Shown: positions 1-8,730, numbered from the stretch's first letter. The stretch is 64,000 bases of DNA from Gemmatimonadales bacterium UBA2982 (GCA_002347035.1 DEAM01000020.1:37385-101384); one strand, 5' to 3'. Program-made: numbers and translations. Notes: generated from the letters alone by a model not told the origin.

Positions 1-831
1 GATCGGATAGCTGATACGCTCTGGTGTAACGTTGCCATCTTCGTCCAGCGCGCGAACTGCGTAGCTCATGTGGTGGAAAACCCAGCGTCCACCTACGGTG
101 TTAGCTAGAGCAGGATCGTCAAAAGACAGATCACTGACCTCTCGGACCTGGACCGCCTTCACATATCGGTCCTTAGTCACGCCTGTAGGCAACATGCCGT
201 AGTCTCCCCATTGATCAGGTCCTGTCCGAGGCATATCAATTTCTTGCATGGGAATGATTAGGTCTGGCTCACCGAGTTCCCAGGGTACGGCACCCGAGTC
301 TTCGTGCGATGCCGCCTCACCTTCACCAAGGGCCATGACATTTTTTGGTGCGTCGGCCGGGTCACCCTCTAGCGTCCCGTTGTCTACCCAAGCCTGAATC
401 AGGGCCAGTTCGTTATCCTCGAGGTACTCTGAATCACGGAATTTCTGAATACCAATATTTCGTTCCACGAAAAATGGGGGCATTGCTCCGCGCCGGTCAC
501 GGATTGCGGTGCGTTCTTTGATTCTCTGTGCCCAACGCCTTACTTCACCGTACGAGGTGAGGGCCATCGGAGCCATACCTCGAGTCGTATGGCATTTCAC
601 GCAGTTGTCTATGAGTATCGGAGCGATGTCCTTGTGATAAGTCACACTCGCAGGATCAATCCCAAAATCCTCTGCCGCATAAAGGTAGGGAGCGGTATTT
701 GCAAGACTCCCATCCCGTACTGGAATGGATGTTTGACCACTCAACAAGGGACTACCGACCGCACTAACGACCGCTAGCAGACCAAGAGAAAGGAGCGTGC
801 CTTGCCACCTACTAACACGTGAGGCTTTCAT
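1..831 (-). CDS. Exported c-type cytochrome domain protein (3' part cut by window edge)
   Basis: This reading frame starts with ATG at 831 and runs open to base 1, so 277 codons are visible and the C-terminus is outside the window. Residues 1-33 look like a signal peptide. A single heme-binding CxxCH motif (C77, C80, H81) follows within a segment that resembles the heme domain of exported electron-carrier proteins. After it comes a region rich in Trp, Asp and Glu without a fold I can name. An AGGAG-type ribosome site sits about 8 bases before the ATG. It resembles cytochrome-like proteins of periplasmic oxidoreductases, and the rest could carry a catalytic domain such as a copper monooxygenase; that is a guess. 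Other exported cytochromes lie nearby at 2021 and 4835. Confidence 0.75.
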   Translation of the reverse strand, partial: MKASRVSRWQGTLLSLGLLAVVSAVGSPLLSGQTSIPVRDGSLANTAPYLYAAEDFGIDPASVTYHKDIAPILIDNCVKCHTTRGMAPMALTSYGEVRRWAQRIKERTAIRDRRGAMPPFFVERNIGIQKFRDSEYLEDNELALIQAWVDNGTLEGDPADAPKNVMALGEGEAASHEDSGAVPWELGEPDLIIPMQEIDMPRTGPDQWGDYGMLPTGVTKDRYVKAVQVREVSDLSFDDPALANTVGGRWVFHHMSYAVRALDEDGNVTPERISYPI

Positions 832-932
832 CGCGAGTTTCTCTCCTTCATGAGACCGGCTTCGCAGAATACAAGCATGTTGAGGCACGTTGCTTCCGAG
901 TGCAAGCACGGAGTTACGGAATGCTCAACAAA

Positions 933-950
933 GTTTTGACTCCACAAAAC
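933..950 (-). terminator. Weak terminator-like hairpin after the M15-type peptidase gene
   Basis: Read on the minus strand, a 6-bp stem (GTTTTG/CAAAAC) with a 6-base loop is followed by TTTGTTG. It lies 30 bases past the stop of the peptidase gene at 981. The stem is AT-rich, so the call is weak. Confidence 0.3.
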
Positions 951-980
951 CAACCGCGGGCTGATTATCTAGCGAAGAAC

Positions 981-1892
981 CTAGTCGGCTGATGCGTCGA
1001 GGCCTGAAATCAATTGATTATAGAGGATAATCTCAGGGCGATACTCGAAGTGAATATTATCAAAATGTGCCCACTTCCCACCCCACACGAAGCCGTGTCG
1101 CTCAAAGATTTCGATCACACTCTGCGGCGGACTCCATCTTTTCTCCAGTGGTATGCGGTGCCACCCTTCTCTGTCAAAGACCCGACTCCATCTCCAGTAA
1201 ACCTGCTGCCCCTCATAGGAGTTTGGTACAAAGTCGACAGCTAGCCCCCAAGCGTGGTTGCTCCTGTTTGGAGAGCCAGCAATATCCCTGTCAATGAAAG
1301 AGTACGTGATATCCAATTGGTCGACCCAGGCAGCAATCTCATTGTCGTCCTTCGATGCACTCAGGATATCCTCTTCTACGGCGGCAAGCGGATCCACCAC
1401 GACCTCATTCAAGAACATTCGGTGGTCAAGGAACGTTAGTGAGCGACCGTGCTCGCGAATCTCCGCGTCCGTATTTCCCCAAAGGCTTTCCATCAGATCG
1501 GTGCAGTAAGTAGGCCGCTCACTCGCAGGCAGAGGGTCGGTCAGTGGCGCGAGAGAGTACTGGTAAAAGATCGGGTCGCACTCTCTCGCGGCGTCGGGAT
1601 GACCCTCTGCTATCATCCGACCACCCCGGAAATGGATTGGCCGGCTTCCCAGGGTGAAGACGACATCGGACTGCCCAAAATCTACGGAGTCAATGAGCGT
1701 GCTGTACGCTCCAAGAAACGCCCGGACCATCGGGTCGTCACGGAGATTTTCATCCCAACGAGCCAGGACGCCACCACCTAGGTGTTCATCTTCGGAACCA
1801 AACTGAGTCGTCTGGGAGGAGCTAACCGCACCCATGGTGAGTAAAGCGACTATCGAGCAGACTCCAACCCACTGCTTCTGATTCAGCAACAC
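981..1892 (-). CDS. Exported M15-family (VanY/D,D-carboxypeptidase-like) peptidase
   Basis: A 303-residue protein with an N-terminal signal peptide (about residues 1-27). The C-terminal third carries the zinc-ligand pattern of M15 peptidases: H213 in an NHAWGLAVD segment with D220 seven residues later, and a second motif ending in IHFE at H281. A GG-W element typical of the fold precedes the last histidine. Family members cleave D-Ala-D-Ala or cross-links in peptidoglycan in the periplasm, so cell-wall trimming is the likely role. The first 190 residues have no recognised domain. It stands alone between a cytochrome gene and another cytochrome-propeller pair; nothing ties it functionally to them. 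Confidence 0.72.
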   Translation of the reverse strand: MLLNQKQWVGVCSIVALLTMGAVSSSQTTQFGSEDEHLGGGVLARWDENLRDDPMVRAFLGAYSTLIDSVDFGQSDVVFTLGSRPIHFRGGRMIAEGHPDAARECDPIFYQYSLAPLTDPLPASERPTYCTDLMESLWGNTDAEIREHGRSLTFLDHRMFLNEVVVDPLAAVEEDILSASKDDNEIAAWVDQLDITYSFIDRDIAGSPNRSNHAWGLAVDFVPNSYEGQQVYWRWSRVFDREGWHRIPLEKRWSPPQSVIEIFERHGFVWGGKWAHFDNIHFEYRPEIILYNQLISGLDASAD

Positions 1893-2020
1893 CCTCCCAC
1901 GACTGTGTTCCGGAAGAAAACGAGAGATAAACCTCTCACGACCGGCCGCCCCGCACCCTGTTCATTATTCCCTTCGGATGCGGGACAGCTCATGCCGTGC
2001 AACTTGCCCCTGTAGTTCAC

Positions 2021-2929
2021 CTACATCGAGCAGTCGCTACCCGTCCTCTCGCCACGCACCCACGCTGCAAGCATCTGCCACTCAGGGTCGTCCATAGACT
2101 GCCAGCGTCTAACCCCATTGTGGGTATACGACCCACCCGATTCGTTATGAAGCGGCTTCAGAAGCCAGCGACTCTCAATCGGATTTCCAGGTATGACCAG
2201 CCGCTGAATTACGTCAAACCCTCGTCGAGCCTCTGCATCCGTCCATGCAGTTCCGTTAGCAGGCCTTGGTGCAAAACCCATTTGGCCTCCGGCATGACAT
2301 TCCGTGCATTCAAGTTGCCCATACTTCGGAGTTCGAAATACCTCCTGTACACACGTGCTGTAAAATTCGAAGTCCAACACGGGCTCGGGCCCAGGAGTGA
2401 ATTGGTCTTCTGGCAGCATCTCGATCCACTCACGAACGACTTGATATTCCGCGTCGTCGCTGGATTCCCAGTATGACCCTCCGGTATGACCCTCACCGCC
2501 TGCCTGAACCGCAAGTGGCTTACGAAGAAGCTTACTGCTTTCCGGATCCGACGCATTAACCAGCTGCGTCACCACGTCGTAGTTCATCTGGGATTGACCC
2601 TCGGTCCATGCCCAACCATCCGGTGTATCCGTCATATCTTCTAGTTGGAATCGGAGGCTAGTCTGCCATGTGTGACACATTACACAGGCGCCGTTACCAC
2701 CACCATTGGGGTAACCCCGAGGCCGCACAAACATTGGCTCAATGTTCTGCCGATAAAAGTCGAAGCTCCGACGCCGGACATCTTCATCACTGTGAGTGAA
2801 GGTCGAGTCCGCCGAATTCATTTCATTCGATGACGTAAAGCCTAGCGTTCCAAATACGCCAACCCCAGCAATGAGGGAAAAAGCCGCCAACCGCACTTGG
2901 CGACGGTGTCCCTTGCTAATCTGACTCAT
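2021..2929 (-). CDS. Exported diheme c-type cytochrome with two similar halves
   Basis: A 302-residue protein with an N-terminal hydrophobic segment (residues 12-32, signal or anchor). It has two CxxCH heme sites, C82/C85/H86 and C208/C211/H212. Each site is followed about 50-60 residues later by a similar block: a KPL motif, then Gly-rich residues, then a W/DD-E-(Y/W)Q segment ending in a W(I/V) helix. This points to an internal duplication. The pattern resembles Planctomycetes-type cytochrome c domains. Its ATG overlaps the stop of the upstream propeller gene (ATGA), so the two are probably translated together. Role: periplasmic electron transfer; partner unknown. Confidence 0.72.
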   Translation of the reverse strand: MSQISKGHRRQVRLAAFSLIAGVGVFGTLGFTSSNEMNSADSTFTHSDEDVRRRSFDFYRQNIEPMFVRPRGYPNGGGNGACVMCHTWQTSLRFQLEDMTDTPDGWAWTEGQSQMNYDVVTQLVNASDPESSKLLRKPLAVQAGGEGHTGGSYWESSDDAEYQVVREWIEMLPEDQFTPGPEPVLDFEFYSTCVQEVFRTPKYGQLECTECHAGGQMGFAPRPANGTAWTDAEARRGFDVIQRLVIPGNPIESRWLLKPLHNESGGSYTHNGVRRWQSMDDPEWQMLAAWVRGERTGSDCSM

Positions 2930-4035
2930 CGGGACGCTCCTGCGTTACTCACTCTATCCGCCGGAAGAACAGCAACATCGATCCGGGCAGGCCGAGCCCC
3001 TGTTGTCATTTTGGAAACGATCTCGCGTGTTTCAAGATCAATTGCAATCGTGTAGTCCGACCCAGAAACCGCAACGTACATGTACTTACTATCTGGCGTC
3101 GACGTCATCCAGTTTGCAGTCGGTCCCACCTCGATACCTCCGATGAACTCTAGGTCGGGAAGCGACCACCCATAGATACGGCTATCAAGTCGGCTTGAAG
3201 CCCAAACTGCAGAACGATCCGGGAGCACTTCTAATCCGTGCATAGGAGCGCCCTGGTTACCATCGGCATTCCGCATCCATGCTGGGAGTGTCGGCGGAAA
3301 CAGCATCTGCTCTCTCTCGCCTGTCTCCCAATCCATTACCCATATACCGTTCACGCCACTGCCGTGTGCGAACAGCTTATCAGTCGAGCCATCGTCGGCC
3401 GCAAGAAATGCCATCGGACGGACCGTGTGTGGTTCTCCATCATCATCGTAGAGCGTGATGGTACGCACGACTTCATCAATATTCGGATCGATAACTTCGA
3501 TCGACCCTTCTGCTTGCGCATTAAGGCCTGCCACTACCCAGTTCCCGTCCGGGCTCACATAAACGTTGTGAATACCTGTAGTAACCTCGACACTCGTGAT
3601 CTTCTCGTGCGTGTCTAGGTCAAAAACATCGACGTACGGAGCAGCGGCGATGCCAACATAAATCTTACGGTGCGTCTTGTTGATCGCACCTTTATTCGGC
3701 CTTGCGGTGAGCTCGAGCTGCTCAACCAACTGAAGCGTCCGTGTATCAAAAACGTCAATTGTGGCCTCTTGCTCGTTAGTGCAGTAATAGTAAAGGCCTT
3801 CGGGATGCGTGAAGATATTATGTGGCCGCGGGCATCCCTCGATGAGACCAACCACCTCGTTCGTCATCGGGTCAATAATGTGCTGCACATCCCCAGCATT
3901 GTTGCTTTGTAGGATCCGAACAACGACTCCGTCGTAAGAGTCGAGCCTCGGCACGTGCTGGGCGTGAAGGGAAGTTCCTACAAACGAAATCCCTAGGAGC
4001 ATCAAAAAGAATCGGGTTACTAGCTTCGCGTTCAT
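2926..4035 (-). CDS. Exported YncE-like beta-propeller protein
   Basis: A 369-residue protein with a signal peptide (about residues 1-26, ending in LHAQ). The rest shows repeated strands of the YVTN/YncE type: VVRILQSN, ID-P-T-N-E-V-V, V-DVFDT-TLQ, and SPDGNW or TPDSKY turns, all typical of seven-bladed propellers that bind partners or metals in the periplasm. A GGAG ribosome site lies 8 bases before the ATG. The stop overlaps the ATG of the diheme cytochrome by four bases, so the pair is likely one unit. The propeller may hold or dock the cytochrome; this is inferred from coupling only. Confidence 0.68.
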   Translation of the reverse strand: MNAKLVTRFFLMLLGISFVGTSLHAQHVPRLDSYDGVVVRILQSNNAGDVQHIIDPMTNEVVGLIEGCPRPHNIFTHPEGLYYYCTNEQEATIDVFDTRTLQLVEQLELTARPNKGAINKTHRKIYVGIAAAPYVDVFDLDTHEKITSVEVTTGIHNVYVSPDGNWVVAGLNAQAEGSIEVIDPNIDEVVRTITLYDDDGEPHTVRPMAFLAADDGSTDKLFAHGSGVNGIWVMDWETGEREQMLFPPTLPAWMRNADGNQGAPMHGLEVLPDRSAVWASSRLDSRIYGWSLPDLEFIGGIEVGPTANWMTSTPDSKYMYVAVSGSDYTIAIDLETREIVSKMTTGARPARIDVAVLPADRVSNAGASR

Positions 4036-4224
4036 CTACGTTCTCCGCAGGCAGTTGGGACGCACGTTACTAAAAATGATGACGGACCACCCTGTAGTGC
4101 AACCGCTACGGTGTAACATAGGGGCTGGCTTCAGGCTAAAAAATTAATCACACAACTCCAGCGAGGCATGTTGGCAGAGTTTTCGGCATCGCCTTAGGAT
4201 CTACGGAACAATCCCTTATGACAT

Positions 4225-4242
4225 CGGAGTCATTTGACTCCG
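4225..4242. promoter_or_regulatory. Perfect 18-bp inverted repeat upstream of the exported DinB-fold gene
   Basis: Two 8-base arms (CGGAGTCA and TGACTCCG) flank a 2-base centre, ending 16 bases before the ATG at 4259. Size and symmetry suit a dimeric repressor site. A second palindrome directly abuts it. Confidence 0.45.
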
Positions 4243-4254
4243 TAACACGTTACG
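4241..4254. promoter_or_regulatory. Second inverted repeat (6-2-6) next to the DinB-fold start codon
   Basis: CGTAAC and GTTACG arms around a 2-base centre, overlapping the first palindrome by two bases and ending four bases before the ATG at 4259. It occupies the place where a ribosome site would be, and no purine-rich ribosome site is visible. The gene may be leaderless, or the repeat may control it. Confidence 0.4.
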
Positions 4255-4258
4255 AAAA

Positions 4259-4771
4259 ATGAAACTTCGCGCTATTTCAGTATTTATGGCAGTAGCGGTC
4301 ATCATCCCTACTTCGATTTCAGCTCAAGATCTTGCCATCCAGTCACTCAAAGACCTCTTCGACGTGACGAAGAGGAACGTTATAGCAACGGCCGAGATGC
4401 TTGATACGAACATGTATCAATTTCGACCTACCGATCAGGTACGAAGCACGGGCGAGATCCTCGCTCACATCGCTGACTGGCAGTATGTCTTTTGCTCGGC
4501 AGCCGCTGGCGAGGAAAACCCGAGGCCTGAAGACTTTGAGGAGACTCGGACCACCAAAGCCCGAATTATTGACGCACTTGAGATGGGCTTTGCATACTGC
4601 GAAAGCGTTTACGAAAGAGCCACCGACGTCGGAGTCCCCAGAACCTTATTTGGTCGACCGAATACTCTGGGAGGCGCCCTCGCATTTAACTCCGCCCACA
4701 ACTACGAACATTATGGGAATCTAGTGACCTATATGCGCTTAAATGGGATTGTGCCCCCGTCCTCGATGTGA
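4259..4771 (+). CDS. Exported DinB-superfamily protein (probable metal-binding)
   Basis: A 170-residue protein with a signal peptide (residues 1-23, ending in SAQ). It has the DinB/YfiT four-helix pattern with three spaced histidines: H70 in an AHIADW motif, and H147 and H151 in a HNYEHYG motif. These match the metal triad of the family, whose members include thiol-dependent transferases. Its substrate cannot be predicted. The export signal is the unusual part, since characterised DinB-fold enzymes are cytoplasmic. The gene is alone on the plus strand between minus-strand genes and has two palindromes in place of a normal ribosome site. Confidence 0.72.
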   Translation: MKLRAISVFMAVAVIIPTSISAQDLAIQSLKDLFDVTKRNVIATAEMLDTNMYQFRPTDQVRSTGEILAHIADWQYVFCSAAAGEENPRPEDFEETRTTKARIIDALEMGFAYCESVYERATDVGVPRTLFGRPNTLGGALAFNSAHNYEHYGNLVTYMRLNGIVPPSSM

Positions 4772-4797
4772 CTCTTAGAAGGGTTCCATCCCTAACT

Positions 4798-4813
4798 ACG
4801 AAGAACTCTTCGT
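4798..4813. terminator. Small hairpin between convergent genes
   Basis: ACGAAG and CTTCGT arms around a 4-base loop, between the stops of the DinB-fold gene and the cytochrome gene that faces it. There is no T tract on either side, so a terminator role is only suggested by position. Confidence 0.25.
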
Positions 4814-4834
4814 CTGGTGAAATCGTCCAAATAA

Positions 4835-5587
4835 CTAGGGCTCTGGTTGTATAAGAATCTGCGCGAGACTCTGTGAATCAGGAGAGAGTTCAGTGTCTCC
4901 GTTTGGCATGCCACCAACTGTAAGCATGTAGGCGATTATATCCACATACTCCTGATCGCCTAAAGAGTCTGGATTGTCTTCTGGCATAGATGCTCGAGTG
5001 TACTCAAACAAAGTGGCGAGCGACCTCCCTTCCCAAATGCGCATAAACCTCGCCCTTGCCAGAGGCGGGGTCGAGCGCATATCCGGGTCATCTGGTGCAC
5101 CATTCAATCTACGGCCATGACAGGAGCCACAAGCTCCTGAATACGCCACCTGACCACGGGTTGCCTGTGCTTCGGTTATTACGCCATCCCAAACCGATCC
5201 AACCGGACCAGATGAATCAAGTCCCTCCCGAGCTGCAGTCACTTCTTCAGTAGTCACACCACCAAAGTCGTTCGCCCAAGTGTTGCGTATGTAGCTTGCT
5301 ATTGAGAGCACTTCCTCCGCAGTCAGATTGGGGAATGGGGGCATCCGACCCCTACCTAAGTGTATACTGCGGATAACCCGGCCCGAGTCCTCAAGCTGAT
5401 CATTTCCACTCAGAGCCGGGAAGGTCGGCGGGTTGCCAACGCCGGAGTCTTGATGACAAACTGCGCATTGCTTCCGATAGAGTTCCTCGCCCTGTTCTAT
5501 TAGGCTGACTTCGAGCTGTTGTGCTACAGCTGACATCGGGAGCACAAGAAATGCCAGACTCAAAGCACCACTTACAAGTTTAGACAC
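4835..5587 (-). CDS. Exported diheme cytochrome c (two class I domains)
   Basis: A 250-residue protein starting at GTG 5587, with a GAGG site 8 bases upstream. Residues 1-22 form a signal peptide. Two cytochrome c domains follow: heme sites C41/C44/H45 and C153/C156/H157, with candidate distal Met ligands in the RMPPFP motif (M82) and the ASMPEDNP motif near residue 200. The layout is that of c-type subunits that take electrons from periplasmic dehydrogenases. It is the last gene of a three-gene minus-strand group beginning with a Tat-exported FAD oxidoreductase (8718) and including an Ig-like protein (6586). It is therefore a good candidate for the electron acceptor of that oxidoreductase. 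Confidence 0.82.
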   Translation of the reverse strand: MSKLVSGALSLAFLVLPMSAVAQQLEVSLIEQGEELYRKQCAVCHQDSGVGNPPTFPALSGNDQLEDSGRVIRSIHLGRGRMPPFPNLTAEEVLSIASYIRNTWANDFGGVTTEEVTAAREGLDSSGPVGSVWDGVITEAQATRGQVAYSGACGSCHGRRLNGAPDDPDMRSTPPLARARFMRIWEGRSLATLFEYTRASMPEDNPDSLGDQEYVDIIAYMLTVGGMPNGDTELSPDSQSLAQILIQPEP

Positions 5588-5623
5588 TACAGGTCCTCTC
5601 CCATTGCGTGGTTAACTCTCGAA

Positions 5624-6586
5624 TCAGAGCCAGACATCGGCATCAGAGAGTTCCAAATCCAACCTAAGTTCTACACTTATCCTAATGTCTTCCTTTATAT
5701 CACCGTCGATACGAACGGGAAAATGCTCCTTCCCTGAAACGAAGAGTTGGTAGCCGCCTTTCGGGATCCTCAGCTCAGCTATGCCGGTCTCGTCTGTTAA
5801 TCCTTCATAAGGATGCACAACTACTCGAGCACCTTCGACAGGATTGCGACTGATGATATCAATGGCTTCAATCGTCAAGACACACTCCGGAATTGGAACA
5901 ACTCGTACACTAAAGCTGCTGATACACTCGGTGTGCGGGACAGCCAAGCCGTCTCCTATAAGCTTGGCTTCCCATAGATAGAGCCCTTCTTTATCCGGAG
6001 CACTTAGCTCTGTCTCCGTATAGTAAAGAGCGCTGGTACCGGGCCATCGCTCGCCGGCAACGGTACTCGTCCCCTGCTCTCCTCCATCCTCGTCTCTGAT
6101 CTCGACTATCCAGGGAGCGGGCCGGCATTCTGAGGAACACTTAACACCTATTTTGACGCTGAACTTCTCCCCGCATTCAATGGTGGGCGGCACACTCCAC
6201 ACAACGACACTAGTGTCATGTGGTTTGACCTCAAATGAAAAGGGCACTCTTGATTCCGCGACACCTCTTCCTGAACAGCCTGGGCAAACCATCACCCACG
6301 TATAGGCGCCTGGCAGGACAGGAGCCTTAACCACGAACTCGCTCGTCTCGTTGGTCTCACCATCGAAATCGATAATCTCAGAACTTTCTACCAGTGCACC
6401 TTTTTGATCAAGGACTCGGATACCCTCCCCCCGCAAGTCTTCCAGCGAGGAGCACGTGGTCTTTCCCTTCAGGGTAAGGTTAGCACCGGAATCAACCTTA
6501 CTCGGTGAGACCTCTGGCGTGCACCCACTGGTGGATGTGTCGACTTCGTGTGACGTCGTATCGTCGCCCTCAGGCATAAACGGCAA
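5624..6586 (-). CDS. Ig-like repeat protein with C-terminal carboxypeptidase-regulatory-like domain
   Basis: A 320-residue protein of unknown function. It shows successive beta-rich segments with Cys pairs (for example CGEKFSVKIGVKCSSEC) that look like Ig-like domains. A final segment, about residues 240-310, has the pattern of a carboxypeptidase-regulatory or PEGA-like domain (NPVEGARVVVHP, then a TDETG turn and PKGGYQLFVSG). The start is uncertain: TTG 6586 follows an AGGAAGG closely, while ATG 6577 would give 317 residues. An in-frame TAG lies upstream of both. No signal peptide is visible in either version, which is odd beside two exported neighbours. It lies 37 bases before the diheme cytochrome gene. 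Confidence 0.55.
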   Translation of the reverse strand: MPFMPEGDDTTSHEVDTSTSGCTPEVSPSKVDSGANLTLKGKTTCSSLEDLRGEGIRVLDQKGALVESSEIIDFDGETNETSEFVVKAPVLPGAYTWVMVCPGCSGRGVAESRVPFSFEVKPHDTSVVVWSVPPTIECGEKFSVKIGVKCSSECRPAPWIVEIRDEDGGEQGTSTVAGERWPGTSALYYTETELSAPDKEGLYLWEAKLIGDGLAVPHTECISSFSVRVVPIPECVLTIEAIDIISRNPVEGARVVVHPYEGLTDETGIAELRIPKGGYQLFVSGKEHFPVRIDGDIKEDIRISVELRLDLELSDADVWL

Positions 6587-6630
6587 AGCCTTCCTGTAGG
6601 CTAGAATCCCAACCTAAAATCAATTGGCGA

Positions 6631-8718
6631 CTATATAGAGGGCTCTTCCACGGCATGCGTGCCCGCGATGTAGCCATGGACGTGACCCTTACCCAGACCA
6701 TGCTTGTTGAATCCACCCACAGCCTCACCCCCGGCGTAAAGACCTGGAATCACCTCGCCTTGAGTGTCCACAACTTGCTGCCGACCGTTGACGCGCAGCC
6801 CACCATAGGAATCGTGCCAGATGACCATAATCGAGAGTGCGTAAAAGGGTGGCGTCGCGATGCGGCTCATGGGAGCATCAGCTTCGCGCTCGAATTCAGG
6901 GTCTACGCCAGCATCGACATAGCTATTCCAATTAGCCACCGTCTCCGCCAAGTAGCTGAGCGGCACTCTCTGAAATTCATGGCCTGCGACAATCTTGCTT
7001 GCCAGCTCCTCAATGGTATCGGCCTGGAAGAAGTAGCCATTATCAGAGACATAGGGGTAGTGTAGCTCCCACCCTGTTCTCTCGACCGCATCTTGATCAA
7101 AAATTGCCCAGAGCGGTCCAGAGTAGTAGTCCGGAGCTTCAGAGCCTTCGTTCATTGCCAGAGCGGCATCAAGTCCGTGGTCATAATTGTACATCTCCCG
7201 GACCCATTCTTTCCGGCAATTACGCCAGTCAAGCGGCTTATGTTCAAGCCCTCGGCCTGGGGCGCCGCGGTCACCCGGGTAGGCATTTAAGCCAGGCCTC
7301 GCAGGTAGACGAACTTCACTGAAGAATCGTTTTCCAACTTGGTTCACGGCGATGAACTCTTCAAATCCAGCACTACCAACATTGACCCCGGCAGAGCCCC
7401 GGAAACCGAAAGTTGGGTGCCCTGGCATCATACTCGTATACGCATCCCTGGTACCCAGACGCGTCGAGATGTGGAACGTCGTGGAGTAGGAAAGATTCTG
7501 CTGCATTCCGGCTAGGTTTGCGCCAACCCTCATGCCCGCAATAAGCGCTGATGCATCCTGACCCTGTGAGCCTTGCAAGGCATTGCCGCTCGTTGGAAAG
7601 GCGGGTTCTCGCAGGGCCGGGTAAAACATGCTGCGAACTTCAGGGTTACCAGCGTGACCCCCGCTGGCAAGGATTACGGCCTGCCGCGCCCTGATGTTCA
7701 CCGTCTCCCGACGCTCGTCAATATTGCCATTTTGCCAAAAACTCTGCAAAAGCTCGCCAGTCTCAGGATGATGCCTCGGCGAATAGTGGGCTGTGATCCC
7801 CTGAGTCCTCCCCACAAAAGGCTCTTCGCGTACAATTGCATCAAAAGAGCGATGGAGCATGAACTCAACACCCTTTTCACGGGCTGAGAACTCCAAGGAC
7901 CGCGAAAGAGCCACGCCGTTCATCACGGCGTTGGGTCCGACGGAGCGGCTCGCGTCATTCATCTGGACCGGCGCAAACGGACTTGTCCGCTCGAAATCCG
8001 CGACGCCCGCATCCTCCGCTGTGATCGTGCCCGCCTTGATATCAGTCTTGTCGCCCAACATGAGGAAACAGCGCGCGGCCCTTGCTCGTGACAAACCTCC
8101 TCCGCCATGCGTACCGGTGACCCTAGTGAAGCGAACGTAGTTGTCCATCATGAATTGCCGTGTAGCCGGACAGTTTTCAGCCCAAGCACGAACTAATTCT
8201 CGCTCGTTGTACCTGTATGGATTCTGTCCTTTCGGGTCGACGACGGACCAGTCCGTGATGTCCGTGAACAGGAGCTCAATGTTGTCATCAAGTTCTTCGG
8301 GATTCTCAAGTGGATCTACCGTAATGAATCCCTCGGAGTCGCTTTCACCCTTCATATCCCTTAGCTGTACCGGGTCACCGCCACCGAACGACACCCACGC
8401 GCCGCTATGCAACATTCTTCCGCCAACATCAAAATTCTGATCGACCACCAGCACACTGGCACCTAGATCCCTCGCGCGAATGGCCGCAGTGAGCCCCGCG
8501 CACCCGCCACCCGCGATAACAACATCTACCTCATAATGCCAGTCGGCGCTGGCTACCCCCGCAGGTGGCACTTGGGCTTGTGCCTTGCTTGGTTCTAGCA
8601 GAGCGCCACCCGCTCCTAGACCGGCAGCTACTCCTGATTTAACAAAATCTCTCCTGTTTAGGCCCTTTTCTTTCTCGGGCTTCGAGTCTCCAACCGGATG
8701 CTCCTTTTTCATTGCCAT
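6631..8718 (-). CDS. Tat-exported FAD-dependent oxidoreductase (fumarate-reductase flavoprotein family)
   Basis: A 695-residue protein. A GGAGGT ribosome site five bases before ATG 8718 fixes the start; an open frame continues 56 codons upstream without support. A twin-arginine motif (NRRDFVKS, R22-R23) and Ala/Gly stretch form a Tat signal. An FAD-binding Rossmann motif (VVIAGGGCAG) lies near residue 67, and the C-terminal IPGLYAGGEAVGG block is typical of the FAD_binding_2 family (fumarate reductase, 3-ketosteroid dehydrogenase and relatives). The substrate is unknown. Tat export means it folds with FAD in the cytoplasm and works in the periplasm. The diheme cytochrome two genes downstream could carry its electrons. 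Confidence 0.82.
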   Translation of the reverse strand: MAMKKEHPVGDSKPEKEKGLNRRDFVKSGVAAGLGAGGALLEPSKAQAQVPPAGVASADWHYEVDVVIAGGGCAGLTAAIRARDLGASVLVVDQNFDVGGRMLHSGAWVSFGGGDPVQLRDMKGESDSEGFITVDPLENPEELDDNIELLFTDITDWSVVDPKGQNPYRYNERELVRAWAENCPATRQFMMDNYVRFTRVTGTHGGGGLSRARAARCFLMLGDKTDIKAGTITAEDAGVADFERTSPFAPVQMNDASRSVGPNAVMNGVALSRSLEFSAREKGVEFMLHRSFDAIVREEPFVGRTQGITAHYSPRHHPETGELLQSFWQNGNIDERRETVNIRARQAVILASGGHAGNPEVRSMFYPALREPAFPTSGNALQGSQGQDASALIAGMRVGANLAGMQQNLSYSTTFHISTRLGTRDAYTSMMPGHPTFGFRGSAGVNVGSAGFEEFIAVNQVGKRFFSEVRLPARPGLNAYPGDRGAPGRGLEHKPLDWRNCRKEWVREMYNYDHGLDAALAMNEGSEAPDYYSGPLWAIFDQDAVERTGWELHYPYVSDNGYFFQADTIEELASKIVAGHEFQRVPLSYLAETVANWNSYVDAGVDPEFEREADAPMSRIATPPFYALSIMVIWHDSYGGLRVNGRQQVVDTQGEVIPGLYAGGEAVGGFNKHGLGKGHVHGYIAGTHAVEEPSI

Positions 8719-8723
8719 TTCTT

Positions 8724-8730
8724 GACCTCC
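8724..8730 (-). promoter_or_regulatory. Strong ribosome-binding site that fixes the FAD oxidoreductase start
   Basis: GGAGGTC on the minus strand, five bases before the ATG at 8718. Translation from here puts the twin-arginine motif at residues 22-23, the usual place. Confidence 0.7.

Noticed and set aside
589..777. A 62-residue plus-strand frame
   Set aside because: It lies inside the cytochrome gene on the opposite strand and has no signal of its own.
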